Counted from the stretch's first letter, positions 53,951 to 62,873 are shown. The stretch: 64,000 nt of DNA from Rubrivivax sp. A210 (GCF_904426505.1 NZ_CAJGBN010000056.1:207635-271634); one strand, 5' to 3'. Numbers and translations are program-made. Notes: generated by a model from the letters alone, not told the origin.

Positions 53951-55141
53951 TCAGGCGGCTCCCAGCCGCCACAAGGTGGTGACCTCGGCCGCACGCGCCG
54001 CATGCAGCGCATCGGCAGCATCGAAGGCCTTGCCGTGGCGCGGCCTCGTATCCAGGCGGCCGAGCACGCGCAGCCCGGCGTCGGCGATTGCGGCCGGCAA
54101 TTCATCGCGGCCACGCAGGCCCAGGTGTTCAGCCAGATCGGACAGGATCAGCCAGCCCTCGCCGCACGGCGCCAGATGAGCCGCCAGGCCGCGCAGAAAA
54201 CCCAGCAGCATGGCGCTGCCCTCGTCGTACACGGCGCGCTCCAGCGGCGAGCCCGGCCGCGCCGGCAGCCAGGGCGGGTTGCAGACGATGAGCGGCGCGC
54301 GCCCGGGCGGATAGAGATCGGCCTGCAGCAGCTGCACGCGCTCGGCCAGTTGCAACCGTGCCAGGTTCTCGGCGGCACAGGCCAGGGCGCGCGGCTCCTG
54401 GTCGGTGGCAATCACGCGCGCCAGGCCGCGCCGCGCCAGCACCGCCGCCAGCACGCCGGTGCCGGTGCCGATGTCGAAGGCCAGCGACTCCGATAGCGTG
54501 GCTTTCGGCACCGGTGCCTCTGCCACCAGATCGACGTACTCTCCACGCACCGGCGAGAACACGCCGTAGTGCGGATGGATGCGGTTGCCCGGCGGCGGGC
54601 CGAGGGCGGCAACGGCCACACCATTGCGCCGCCACTCGTAGGCGCTGATCAGGCCCAGCAGCTCGCGCAGCGAGACCACCGAATCCTCGTCGGCCGCCTC
54701 GGGTTCGCCCCAGGCCTGGGCGCAGGCGGCGCGCACATCGGGGGCGCGGCGCAGCGGAATGGCACGCTCGGCATCGAGAGGAATGAGCACCATGGCCAGC
54801 ACGCGCGCACGCTGCGCTTGCGCCTGGCGGTGGCGATGGAAGGCGGCACCTGGTGCGTCATCGGCCGCCACCTTGGGCGCCGGCCGGCGCGGCGGGCGGT
54901 CGGCGCGGCGGGCCAGGGCCTGCACCAGCTGGCGCGCGTTCTGGAAGTCACCGCGCCAGAGCAGGGCCGTGCCCTCGCAGGCCAGGCGGTAGGCACGGTC
55001 GGCTGAAAGGGTGTCGTCGGCGATCACCACCCGCGACGGCGGCGGGCCGGGACGCTCGCAACGCCAGCGCGCGCTGCACGCCGCACCGCCCTCCATCCAG
55101 GCGATGCACGGCGTTTCGTCGAACTGGAGCGGGCTGGCCAT
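53951..55141 (-). CDS. Class I methyltransferase with NPPW motif
   Basis: A 396-residue protein. The catalytic half has motif I LAFDIGTGTGVLAAVLARRG, an acidic ribose binder in IATDQEPRAL and the catalytic motif IVCNPPWLP typical of N-methyltransferases acting on adenine, guanine or glutamine (RlmG/PrmC-like). The N-terminal 150 residues are a separate domain with no clear family, opening ASPLQFDETPCIAW. ATG 55141 is chosen. The target is unknown; rRNA or a release-factor-like protein is the most likely class. Confidence 0.84.
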   Translation of the reverse strand: MASPLQFDETPCIAWMEGGAACSARWRCERPGPPPSRVVIADDTLSADRAYRLACEGTALLWRGDFQNARQLVQALARRADRPPRRPAPKVAADDAPGAAFHRHRQAQAQRARVLAMVLIPLDAERAIPLRRAPDVRAACAQAWGEPEAADEDSVVSLRELLGLISAYEWRRNGVAVAALGPPPGNRIHPHYGVFSPVRGEYVDLVAEAPVPKATLSESLAFDIGTGTGVLAAVLARRGLARVIATDQEPRALACAAENLARLQLAERVQLLQADLYPPGRAPLIVCNPPWLPARPGSPLERAVYDEGSAMLLGFLRGLAAHLAPCGEGWLILSDLAEHLGLRGRDELPAAIADAGLRVLGRLDTRPRHGKAFDAADALHAARAAEVTTLWRLGAA

Positions 55142-55217
55142 CGGCAGAAGGTTAGCCGATGCCGCCCCAAAGGGAGCCAGCCGCGGAACTGCGGCACGCC
55201 CACCGTCCAGATTTCGC

Positions 55218-55244
55218 TCAAGTTCGGGCACGCGCGGCCGAAGG
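55218..55244 (+). promoter_or_regulatory. Sigma-28 (FliA)-like promoter
   Basis: TCAAGTTC, 11 nt, GCCGAAGG. The class consensus is TAAAGTTT-N11-GCCGATAA; 6 of 8 and 5 of 8 bases match with exact spacing. It points into the chemotaxis operon, a typical late flagellar class. Confidence 0.6.
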
Positions 55245-55270
55245 CAGCTGTCATGGCCCGGACGGCACGC

Positions 55271-55284
55271 TTGACCCGCGTCAA
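55271..55284. promoter_or_regulatory. FNR/CRP-family box candidate
   Basis: TTGAC-CCGC-GTCAA, a perfect inverted repeat matching the FNR/DNR consensus TTGAT-N4-ATCAA at 8 of 10 fixed bases. It lies just downstream of the sigma-28-like -10. Confidence 0.4.
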
Positions 55285-55464
55285 TCAACCGCATCCCGGC
55301 CTACAGCCTGGGGGGCAGAAGCCGATAGAGCAGGGGCAAGGTCCGCCCCTCGACGGACCAGAGGAAGCTCTCGTGTTCGCTGCTGATTGCGCTGGGCCGC
55401 AGACCGGGCCGCAGGTTCCCGCCGCCGCCCTGCCGGCGGCAGCGCGCGCCTGAGCCACCAAGCC

Positions 55465-56607
55465 ATGTCACGCCTTCCTTCCACTTTCTGGCTGCCCGCT
55501 GCATTGGGCCTGTTCGGCGCCACCGCCCTGCTGCTGGCCGCGGGACTGCAAGTGCTGGCCATCGTGGGGGCCCTGGCGCTGGCCGCCGCCGGCCTGGCGC
55601 TGGGCCGCCAGCACAGCCGGCAACTGCACGGGCAGCAGCTGGCCATCACCGATTTCCTCGAACTCCAGCATCACTTCGCCGAGCAGGTGTCGCCGATCTG
55701 GAGCGGCCACATCGAATCGTCGCGCGAGCAGATGGAGCGCGCGGTGTCGCAGCTCAGCGAGCGCTTCTCGGGCATCGCGCAGAAGCTCGACGCCGCGGTG
55801 CAGACCGCGGCACTCGAAACCCAGACGCTGGACGACGCCGAACACGGCATAGGCTCGGTGTTCGAGCGCAGCCGCACCGAGCTGGCCGCGGTGATCGAGG
55901 CCCAGCGCTCGGCCATGAACGGCATGACCACCATGCTTGAGAAGGTCAAGGGCCTGGACCGCTTCATCGTCGAACTTCAGGAGATGGCGGCCGAGGTGGC
56001 CAAGATCGCGCAGCAGACCAATCTGCTGGCACTGAACGCCGCCATCGAGGCGGCGCGCAGCGGCGAGTTCGGGCGCGGCTTCGCGGTCGTGGCCAAGGAA
56101 TTCCGCATGCTCTCGACGCAATCGGGCGAGACCGGCAAACGCATGGCGGCCAAGGTGGGCGTCATCAGCCAGGCCATCGTCGAGACACGCAATGCGGTGC
56201 TCGAATCGGTGCGCGCCGAGGACGGTTCGGCCGCCGCGGCCGAGGCCGCCATCGGCCGCGTGCTCGACGATTTCCGCGGCATCACCGACGCGCTGCAGAA
56301 CTCGAGCACCCTGCTCAAGGACGAGAGCGTGGGCATCCAGTCCGAGGTCAACGCGGCACTGGTGCAGTTGCAGTTCCAGGACCGCGTGAACCAGATCCTG
56401 ACCCAGGTGCGGGACAACATCGGCCTGCTGCCCCGGCCCTTCGAGGAATCGGTGCAGCAGCACGCGTTGAACGGCCAATTGCAGGGCCTGGATGCCGAAG
56501 CCTTTCTGGCCGAAATCAAGAAGTCTTATGTGATGACCGACCAGCACATCGTTCACGCGGGCGGCAAGGTCGAAGAAAAGAATGAAACGGAAATCACCTT
56601 CTTTTAG
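55465..56607 (+). CDS. Methyl-accepting chemotaxis-like protein without sensory domain
   Basis: A 380-residue chemoreceptor-like protein. Two adjacent membrane helices (TFWLPAALGLFGATALLLAA and VLAIVGALALAAAGLAL) open the protein. There is no periplasmic ligand domain and no HAMP. The coiled-coil signalling tip EVAKIAQQTNLLALNAAIEA and GEFGRGFAVVAKEFRMLS is conserved, but the second signalling helix is short. It must sense internal or membrane-borne signals. It is the first gene of the chemotaxis operon; cheY begins within 15 bp. Confidence 0.88.
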   Translation: MSRLPSTFWLPAALGLFGATALLLAAGLQVLAIVGALALAAAGLALGRQHSRQLHGQQLAITDFLELQHHFAEQVSPIWSGHIESSREQMERAVSQLSERFSGIAQKLDAAVQTAALETQTLDDAEHGIGSVFERSRTELAAVIEAQRSAMNGMTTMLEKVKGLDRFIVELQEMAAEVAKIAQQTNLLALNAAIEAARSGEFGRGFAVVAKEFRMLSTQSGETGKRMAAKVGVISQAIVETRNAVLESVRAEDGSAAAAEAAIGRVLDDFRGITDALQNSSTLLKDESVGIQSEVNAALVQLQFQDRVNQILTQVRDNIGLLPRPFEESVQQHALNGQLQGLDAEAFLAEIKKSYVMTDQHIVHAGGKVEEKNETEITFF

Positions 56608-56621
56608 GCGAGATGAATGCC

Positions 56622-56990
56622 ATGGGTAAGACGATCATGATCGTTGACGACTCGGCCTCGATGCGCCAGGTAGTAGGCATCGCGCTCAAGGGTGCCGGCT
56701 ACGCGGTGCTCGAGGGCAAGGACGGACGAGACGCGTTGACCAAACTCACCGGACAGAAGATTCACTTGATCATCAGCGACGTGAACATGCCCAACATGGA
56801 TGGCATCGCCTTCGTCAAGGCGGTCAAGCAACTGGCGAACTACAAGTTCACGCCCATCATGATGCTGACCACCGAATCCGAAGAGGGCAAGAAGCGCGAA
56901 GGCCAGGCCGCCGGCGCACGCGCCTGGGTGGTCAAGCCGTTCCAGCCCGAGCACCTGCTCGGCGCCGTGGCCAAGCTCTGCCTGCCCTGA
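56622..56990 (+). CDS. cheY: CheY-type response regulator
   Basis: A 122-residue single receiver domain. Acidic pocket IMIVDDSASMRQ, the phosphorylated Asp in LIISDVNMPNMDG, Thr in MMLTTESEEG and Lys in AWVVKPFQPE are all present. ATG 56622 (MGKTIM) is preferred because GGCGAG then lies 9 nt upstream; ATG 56613 leaves no spacing. It is likely the target of the CheA two genes downstream. Confidence 0.93.
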   Translation: MGKTIMIVDDSASMRQVVGIALKGAGYAVLEGKDGRDALTKLTGQKIHLIISDVNMPNMDGIAFVKAVKQLANYKFTPIMMLTTESEEGKKREGQAAGARAWVVKPFQPEHLLGAVAKLCLP

Positions 56991-57046
56991 GCCGGGCCTC
57001 ACAACGACCGGCGTTCAGCGCCGAACTCCACTCCCAAGAGGACGCC

Positions 57047-57364
57047 ATGCCGAGCAAGTCCGACAAGAAGAACAAGGGCGGTGCGATGCGCATCGAGGGC
57101 GAGATGACGATCTTCCGCGCCGCCGAGCTCGCTCAAGCGCTGCAGGCAGGCCCGCCACCCGCGGAGCTGGACCTCAGCGGCGTGACCGAGATCGACTGCG
57201 CCGGCCTGCAGCTGCTGCTGCTGGCCAAGAAGAAGGCGCTGGCCGACAAGCGCGCCTTGAGCCTGGTGGGCCACAGCGCCGCCGTGACCGAGGTCTTCGA
57301 GCTGCTCAACGTCACGGCCTATTTCGGCGATCCCCTGGTCGTGCCCCCGCGCGCCAGCGCCTGA
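57047..57364 (+). CDS. STAS-domain protein of the chemotaxis operon
   Basis: A 105-residue STAS (anti-sigma-antagonist-like) protein with a Lys-rich start (MPSKSDKKNKGG). The STAS core ELDLSGVTEIDCAGLQLLLL has Cys where phosphorylatable members carry Ser or Thr, so kinase control of the SpoIIAA type is doubtful. It sits between cheY and cheA (56- and 55-bp gaps) and probably scaffolds or modulates the kinase array. Confidence 0.88.
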   Translation: MPSKSDKKNKGGAMRIEGEMTIFRAAELAQALQAGPPPAELDLSGVTEIDCAGLQLLLLAKKKALADKRALSLVGHSAAVTEVFELLNVTAYFGDPLVVPPRASA

Positions 57365-57419
57365 ACGTGGCCGCAGTCTCCCCCGCGCCCCGCGCGACCC
57401 GCCAACCAGGACATCCGCC

Positions 57420-59576
57420 ATGGATCTAGACCAGGCACTGCAGACCTTCATCTCGGAAAGCCGCGAACTGCTGGCAGACATGGAGAGCGCGCTGCTCGCG
57501 GTGGAGCAGGCCGACGAGAAGGAAGAGCTGGTCAACGCCATCTTCCGCGCCGCCCACACCATCAAGGGCTCGGCCGGGTTGTTCAGCCTGGACCACATCG
57601 TCGCCTTCACCCACGTCGTCGAGAGCCTGCTCGACCAGGTGCGGGCCGGCAAGCTGGAGATCGCCGCCGCGCTGGTGGGCCTGCTGCTCTCTTGCCGCGA
57701 CCACATCTCGGCCCTGGTCGAGGCCGTGGCCGCGGGCCAGACCGAGCCCGACGAGGCGCTCTGCGCCGAAGGTGCACCGCTGATCACCCAGCTGCGCGCG
57801 CACCTGGCCGGCGGCGCTGCTGCGGTGGTGGCGGTTGGCGCCGCCGCCGAGGTCGAACCGCCAGTGGCCCGCGTCGGTGCGGCCGGCACGCCGTCGCGCG
57901 CCTGGCACATCTCGCTGCGCTTCGGCCCCGATGTGCTGCGCAACGGCATGGACCCGCTGAGCTTCATCCGCTACCTGCAGACCCTGGGCCAGATCCGCGG
58001 CATCGTCACCACGGCCGACGCGCTGCCCATCGACGGCAGCATGGACCCCGAGTCCTGCTACCTGGGCTTCGAGATCGCCATCGAGACCGAGGCCAGCAAG
58101 GCGACGCTGGAAAACGTGTTCGAGTTCGTCCGCGACGACTGCGAGCTGCACATCCTGCCGCCGCACAGCAAGGTGGCCGACTACGTGGAGTTGCTGCAGA
58201 AGCAGGACGAGCCGGCGCGCCTGGGCGAGATGCTGGTGCGCTGCGGCACGCTGACGCAGCAGGAGTTGGACAAGGCGCTGAAGGTGCAGGGCGACACGCC
58301 CGAGCGCCCCATCGGCAGCATCCTGGTCGAGCAGCAGGTGGTGCGGCCCGAGGTGGTCGAGGCCGCGCTCGTCAAGCAGAAGCAGGTCAAGGAGATCGGC
58401 GCCCAGGAAAGCCGCTCGATCCGCGTCGACGCCGACAAGCTCGACCAGCTCATCAACCTGGTGGGCGAACTCATCATCGCCGGCGCCAACGTCAACCTGA
58501 TCGCGCGCCGCGCCCAGATCAACGACCTGCAGGAAAGCACCTCCAAGCTGAGCATGCTGGTCGAAGAGGTGCGCGACAGCGCCCTGCAACTGCGCATGGT
58601 GAAGATAGGCGCCACCTTCAGCCGCTTCCAGCGCGTGGTGCGGGATGTCTCGCACGACCTGGGCAAGGACATCGCGCTGGTGATCAGCGGCGAGGACACC
58701 GAACTCGACAAGACCGTGGTCGAGAAGATCGGCGACCCGCTGATGCACCTGGTGCGCAACTCGATGGACCACGGCATCGAGCCGGCCGAGGTGCGCGCCG
58801 CACGCGGCAAGCCGGCCCAGGGCACGCTGAAGCTGGATGCTTTCCACGACTCCGGCAGCATCGTCATCAGGGTGCAGGACGACGGCGGCGGCTTGAACCG
58901 CGAACGCATCCTGGCCAAGGCGGTGGAGCGCGGCCTGGTCGAGGCCGGCCACCACCTCAGCGACAGCGAGGTCTATGCGCTGATCTTCGAGCCCGGCTTC
59001 AGCACCGCCGAGAAGGTGACCAACCTCTCCGGCCGCGGCGTCGGCCTGGACGTGGTCAAGCGCAACATCACCGCGCTGCGCGGCACGGTGGAGATCGCCA
59101 GCGAGCAAGGCGTCGGCACCACCGTCACCGTGCGCCTGCCGCTCACCTTGGCCATCATCGACGGCTTCCTCGTCGGTGTCGGCAAGTCGGTGTTCGCGAT
59201 CCCGCTGGACATGATCGAGGAATGCGTCGCCTACTCGGCCGAACCCGGCCACGACTACACCAATCTGCGCGGCGAAGTGCTGCCCTTCATCCGCCTGCGC
59301 AAGCTGTTCGCGGTGTCCGGCGCACCGACGCGGGGCGAGAACATCGTCGTGCTCAAGCACGCCGAGCAGAAGGCCGGGCTGGTGGTGGACACGCTGCTGG
59401 GAGAGTTCCAGACCGTGATCAAGCCGCTAGGCCAGATGTTCAGCCAGGTCAAGTGCATCAGCGGTTCCACCATTCTCGGCAGTGGTGACGTGGCGCTCAT
59501 CCTGGATGTCCCGGCGCTCGTGCGCCAGGCCGTCCAGAGCGTGCCCGTGAGGCATGCCGAAGCCCTCGCGGCCTGA
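57420..59576 (+). CDS. cheA: Chemotaxis histidine kinase CheA with MshEN-like insert
   Basis: A 718-residue CheA. The HPt domain has phospho-His46 in FRAAHTIKGSAGLFSL. Residues about 160-260 form a CheA second domain (LRFGPDVLRNGMDPLSFIRY). Residues about 267-321 carry two MshEN-type motifs (RLGEMLVRCGTLTQQELDKA and PIGSILVEQQVVRPEVVEAA). The dimerisation helices begin SIRVDADKLDQLINLVGELI. The kinase boxes are HLVRNSMDHGIE, QDDGGGLN and GRGVGLDVV. The C-terminal CheW-like domain starts near FLVGVGKSVFAIPLDMIEE. It phosphorylates CheY and is regulated by receptors via CheW. Confidence 0.95.
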   Translation: MDLDQALQTFISESRELLADMESALLAVEQADEKEELVNAIFRAAHTIKGSAGLFSLDHIVAFTHVVESLLDQVRAGKLEIAAALVGLLLSCRDHISALVEAVAAGQTEPDEALCAEGAPLITQLRAHLAGGAAAVVAVGAAAEVEPPVARVGAAGTPSRAWHISLRFGPDVLRNGMDPLSFIRYLQTLGQIRGIVTTADALPIDGSMDPESCYLGFEIAIETEASKATLENVFEFVRDDCELHILPPHSKVADYVELLQKQDEPARLGEMLVRCGTLTQQELDKALKVQGDTPERPIGSILVEQQVVRPEVVEAALVKQKQVKEIGAQESRSIRVDADKLDQLINLVGELIIAGANVNLIARRAQINDLQESTSKLSMLVEEVRDSALQLRMVKIGATFSRFQRVVRDVSHDLGKDIALVISGEDTELDKTVVEKIGDPLMHLVRNSMDHGIEPAEVRAARGKPAQGTLKLDAFHDSGSIVIRVQDDGGGLNRERILAKAVERGLVEAGHHLSDSEVYALIFEPGFSTAEKVTNLSGRGVGLDVVKRNITALRGTVEIASEQGVGTTVTVRLPLTLAIIDGFLVGVGKSVFAIPLDMIEECVAYSAEPGHDYTNLRGEVLPFIRLRKLFAVSGAPTRGENIVVLKHAEQKAGLVVDTLLGEFQTVIKPLGQMFSQVKCISGSTILGSGDVALILDVPALVRQAVQSVPVRHAEALAA

Positions 59577-59641
59577 GCGCGTCCCATCCATTCCCGCCGG
59601 CGCAGTAGAGCCGACTCACAGCGACCAAGGAGAAAACCGAA

Positions 59642-62218
59642 ATGTTCGCCAACATGAAGATCGGAACAAGGCTGGCAATAGGCTTTGCTTCCGTGCTGGT
59701 ATTGCTGATCGTGGTCTCGGTGATCGGGGTGACCCGCATCGCGACCCTCAACGCCGAGGTCGACGGCCTGGTGCAGGACAAGTTCCCCAAGACCGTGCAG
59801 GCCAACGACATCATCGACGCCGTCAACACCATCGCACGCCGGCTGCGCAATGCCTACATCTTCAAGGACGCCGAGTCCGCCAAGGAACTGGATGCCATCG
59901 CCGATCAGCGCAAGGTCATCAGCGAGAGCATCGACAAGCTCGAGAAGACCATCCTCAGTGATGCCGGCAAGGCGCTTCTGAAGAAGGTCACCGAAGCGCG
60001 CGGGGCCTACGTGGCCGACCAGGAGCAGTTCATCGCGCTGCTCAAGGCCGGCAAGCGAGACGATGCCGCGGCCATGCTGTCCGGCGAACTGCGCAAGACC
60101 CAGGGCGACTACATGAAGGCCGTGGGCGGGCTGATCGAATTCCAGACCGAACTGGTGGCCAAGGCCGGCAAGGAGGCCGATGCATTGGCCGAGTCGTCCG
60201 AACGCGTGCTGATCATCCTGGCCACCGTGGCGGCCGTGCTGACCGCCCTGCTGGGCTGGTACATCACGCGCAGCATCACCGCGCCCACGCGCACCCTGGT
60301 GAACTGCGCCGACAAGATGGCCGCGGGTGACTTCGAGTTCAAGATCGAGATCAACAACAAGGACGAGGTCGGCGCGCTGGCGGCATCGATGCGCACCATG
60401 CAGGGCGCGGTGCAGGCCATGATCAACGACGCCGCCATGCTGTCCAAGGCGGCAGTCGAGGGCAAGCTCTCTACCCGTGCCGACGCCGCCAAGCACCAGG
60501 GCGACTACCGCAAGATCGTCGAAGGCGTGAACAGCACGCTGGACGCCGTGATCGGACCGCTGAACGTGGCCGCCAAGTACGTCTCCGACATCTCGCGCGG
60601 CGACATTCCGGCCAAGATCACCGATACCTACAACGGCGACTTCAACACCATCAAGGGCAACCTCAACACCTGCATCGACGCCGTCAACGCGCTGGTCGCC
60701 GACGCCAACGTGCTGTCCAAGGCCGCGGTCGAGGGCAAGCTGGCCACGCGCGCCGATGCCAGCAAGCACCAGGGCGATTTCCGCAAGGTCGTGCAGGGCG
60801 TCAACGACACGCTCGACGCCGTCATCGGCCCCCTGAACGTGGCCGCCAGGTACGTGGACGAGATCGCCAAGGGCGCCATCCCGCCCGTCATCACCGACAC
60901 CTACAACGGTGACTTCAACACGCTGAAGAACAACCTCAATGCCTGCATAGAGGCCACCAACCAGCAGGCTGCTGCGGCGCAGGCGATCTCGATCGGCGAT
61001 CTGACCGCGGTCGTCAAGGTGCGCTGCGAGGCCGACGTGATGGCCAAGAGTCTGGTCAACGTGATCAAGGCCATCAACGCTCTGGTGGCCGACGCCAACA
61101 CCTTGTCCAAGGCCACGGTGGAGGGGCGCCTGGACGTGCGCGTCGACCCCAGCAAGCAGCAGGGCGACTACCGCAAGGTGCTGGAAGGCCTGAACAGCGT
61201 GATGGTGGCCGTCAACACGCCGGTGCAGGAACTGCGCGAAGTGCTCAGCGCCATGCAGGACGGTGACCTCACCGTTGCCATGAGGAAGAACTACGACGGC
61301 ACCTGGGACGAGTTGAAGGGCGCGGTCAACAACACGCTGAAGAAGCTGGCCCAGGTGGTGACCGACGTCAACGCCGGCGCCCAGGCCCTGGCCAGTGCGT
61401 CAGAGGAAGTGAGCGCCACGGCGCAGTCGCTGTCGCAGGCGGCCAGCGAGCAGGCCGCGGGCGTGGAAGAGACCAGCGCCTCGATCGAGCAGATGACCAG
61501 TTCCATCGCGCAGAACACCGAGAACGCCAAGGTCACCGAGAGCATGGCTAGCAAGGCGGCCAGCGACGCGGCCGAGGGCGGCGAATCGGTGAATGCCACC
61601 GTGGCGGCGATGAAGCAGATCGCCAAGAAGATCAGCATCATCGACGACATCGCCGCGCAGACCAATCTGCTGGCGCTGAACGCGGCCATCGAAGCGGCGC
61701 GTGCCGGCGAGCACGGCAAGGGCTTCGCGGTGGTGGCCGCCGAAGTGCGCAAGCTGGCCGAACGCAGCCAGGTCGCGGCGCAGGAGATCGGCGAAGTCGC
61801 CGGCAGCAGCGTCGAACTGGCCGAGAAGGCGGGCAAGCTGCTCGAGCAGATGGTGCCGGCCATCCGCAAGACCTCCGACCTGGTGCAGGAGATATCCGCC
61901 GCATCCAGCGAGCAATCCTCGGGCGTGGGCCAGATCAACTCGGCGGTGAGCCAGCTCAACCAGACGACACAGCAGAACGCCTCCAGTTCCGAGGAACTGG
62001 CAGCCACCTCCGAAGAGATGAGCGGTCAGGCCGAGCAGTTGCAGCAAACCATGTCCTTCTTCAGGCTCGATGGCACGGTGCAGGGCAAGACGCCCGGCTT
62101 CACGGTGCGCAAGGCGGTGCAGGGCAAGCCCGGTGCAGTCCGGCCGTCTGTCAAGCCTGCGGGCGTGGCGTTGGCCACGGCAGCCACCATCGACGAGTCC
62201 CAGTTCACCAAGTTCTAG
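59642..62218 (+). CDS. Methyl-accepting chemotaxis protein with poly-HAMP-like repeats
   Basis: An 858-residue chemoreceptor. TM1 (LAIGFASVLVLLIVVSVIGV), a four-helix periplasmic domain to about residue 185 and TM2 (VLIILATVAAVLTALLGWYI) precede a HAMP domain. Three repeat units then each begin LSKA(A/T)VEG and contain HQGD or QQGD and a DPLNV-like IGPLNVA stretch; their DNA starts are 60441, 60714 and 61104. The signalling domain follows, with tip IAAQTNLLALNAAIEAARAG. Start ATG 59642 follows AAGGAGAA. It ends DESQFTKF, without a CheR-tethering pentapeptide. Confidence 0.93.
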   Translation: MFANMKIGTRLAIGFASVLVLLIVVSVIGVTRIATLNAEVDGLVQDKFPKTVQANDIIDAVNTIARRLRNAYIFKDAESAKELDAIADQRKVISESIDKLEKTILSDAGKALLKKVTEARGAYVADQEQFIALLKAGKRDDAAAMLSGELRKTQGDYMKAVGGLIEFQTELVAKAGKEADALAESSERVLIILATVAAVLTALLGWYITRSITAPTRTLVNCADKMAAGDFEFKIEINNKDEVGALAASMRTMQGAVQAMINDAAMLSKAAVEGKLSTRADAAKHQGDYRKIVEGVNSTLDAVIGPLNVAAKYVSDISRGDIPAKITDTYNGDFNTIKGNLNTCIDAVNALVADANVLSKAAVEGKLATRADASKHQGDFRKVVQGVNDTLDAVIGPLNVAARYVDEIAKGAIPPVITDTYNGDFNTLKNNLNACIEATNQQAAAAQAISIGDLTAVVKVRCEADVMAKSLVNVIKAINALVADANTLSKATVEGRLDVRVDPSKQQGDYRKVLEGLNSVMVAVNTPVQELREVLSAMQDGDLTVAMRKNYDGTWDELKGAVNNTLKKLAQVVTDVNAGAQALASASEEVSATAQSLSQAASEQAAGVEETSASIEQMTSSIAQNTENAKVTESMASKAASDAAEGGESVNATVAAMKQIAKKISIIDDIAAQTNLLALNAAIEAARAGEHGKGFAVVAAEVRKLAERSQVAAQEIGEVAGSSVELAEKAGKLLEQMVPAIRKTSDLVQEISAASSEQSSGVGQINSAVSQLNQTTQQNASSSEELAATSEEMSGQAEQLQQTMSFFRLDGTVQGKTPGFTVRKAVQGKPGAVRPSVKPAGVALATAATIDESQFTKF
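60441..61190 (+). repeat. Intragenic HAMP-like repeat units in the chemoreceptor
   Basis: Units start at 60441, 60714 (91 codons later) and 61104 (130 codons later). Each begins TGTCCAAGGC and encodes KA(A/T)VEG(K/R)L, R-D/R-V and KHQGD or KQQGD. Units one and two align along almost their whole 273-bp length with scattered substitutions. Confidence 0.75.
61375..61701 (+). repeat. Copy 1 of the 327-bp shared chemoreceptor block
   Basis: Encodes the first half of the signalling domain. Identical to 63674-64000 except at 61447 (C here, T at 63746). The match may extend past the window edge in the other copy. Confidence 0.95.
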
Positions 62219-62230
62219 AAAGGAACTGCC

Positions 62231-62794
62231 ATGAACCAAATGGTCAAGGCGCCGGGCACTGCCCTGGCAGCGGCCCATGCCGCGCAGGCGGCGGGCGCCG
62301 ATGAAGAGAAGCAGTACCTGACCTTCACGCTGGGCACCGAGATGTTCTCGCTGGACATCCTGTGCATCAAGGAGATCATCTGGTACGCCGGCCTCACCGA
62401 GGTGCCGATGATGCCGGCCTGCATACGCGGCGTCATCAATCTGCGCGGCGCGGTGGTGCCGGTGATGGACCTCTCGGCCCGCTTCGGCCGCGCCTCGACG
62501 CCGGTGGGCAAGAGCACCTGCATCGTCATCACCGAAGTCGAGACCGCCGACGGCGCCGAGCGCCAGAACATGGGCATCGTGGTCGACGCGGTGCAGGCCG
62601 TGCTCGAGATCCCGTCGGCCGAAATCGAACCGGCGCCGAGCTTCGGCGCCAAGATACGCAGCGACTTCATCGAGGGCATTGCCAAGGTGAACGGGAAATT
62701 CGTGATCGTCCTCGACGTGCAGCGGGTGCTGTCGGCCGATGAGATCGGCGCCATGGGCCACGCTGCGGCCCTGGCCGAGCTGGCCCCGGCCTGA
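62231..62794 (+). CDS. cheW: CheW coupling protein
   Basis: A 187-residue CheW linking receptors to CheA. Core motifs are YLTFTLGTEMFSLDILCIKE, VPMMPACIRGVINLRGAVVP and VMDLSARFG. About 25 extra residues precede the usual start and are Ala-rich. It starts 12 bp after the poly-HAMP receptor stop, with AAAGGAAC 6 nt upstream, and lies between two receptor genes in the same operon. Confidence 0.94.
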   Translation: MNQMVKAPGTALAAAHAAQAAGADEEKQYLTFTLGTEMFSLDILCIKEIIWYAGLTEVPMMPACIRGVINLRGAVVPVMDLSARFGRASTPVGKSTCIVITEVETADGAERQNMGIVVDAVQAVLEIPSAEIEPAPSFGAKIRSDFIEGIAKVNGKFVIVLDVQRVLSADEIGAMGHAAALAELAPA

Positions 62795-62873
62795 GTGTCG
62801 GCATCACGCCGAACGCGCAAGGGAATCGTCCACCATCATGGCCCCGGAGCCGGGGCCGCGGAGCTCTAGAGCC

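Larger units (their letters stand above)
55142..55464. other. 323-bp divergent intergenic region ahead of the chemotaxis operon
   Basis: No convincing coding frame on either strand. It holds a sigma-28-like promoter at 55218-55244 and an FNR/CRP-like inverted repeat at 55271-55284. It also contains several GC-rich inverted segments near 55430. On the minus strand TAACCT stands 7 nt before the methyltransferase ATG. Confidence 0.6.

Noticed and set aside
55271..55306. TTGACC...CTACAG as a sigma-70 promoter for the chemotaxis operon
   Set aside because: Spacer is 24 nt, too long; the same TTGAC is better read as half of an inverted repeat.
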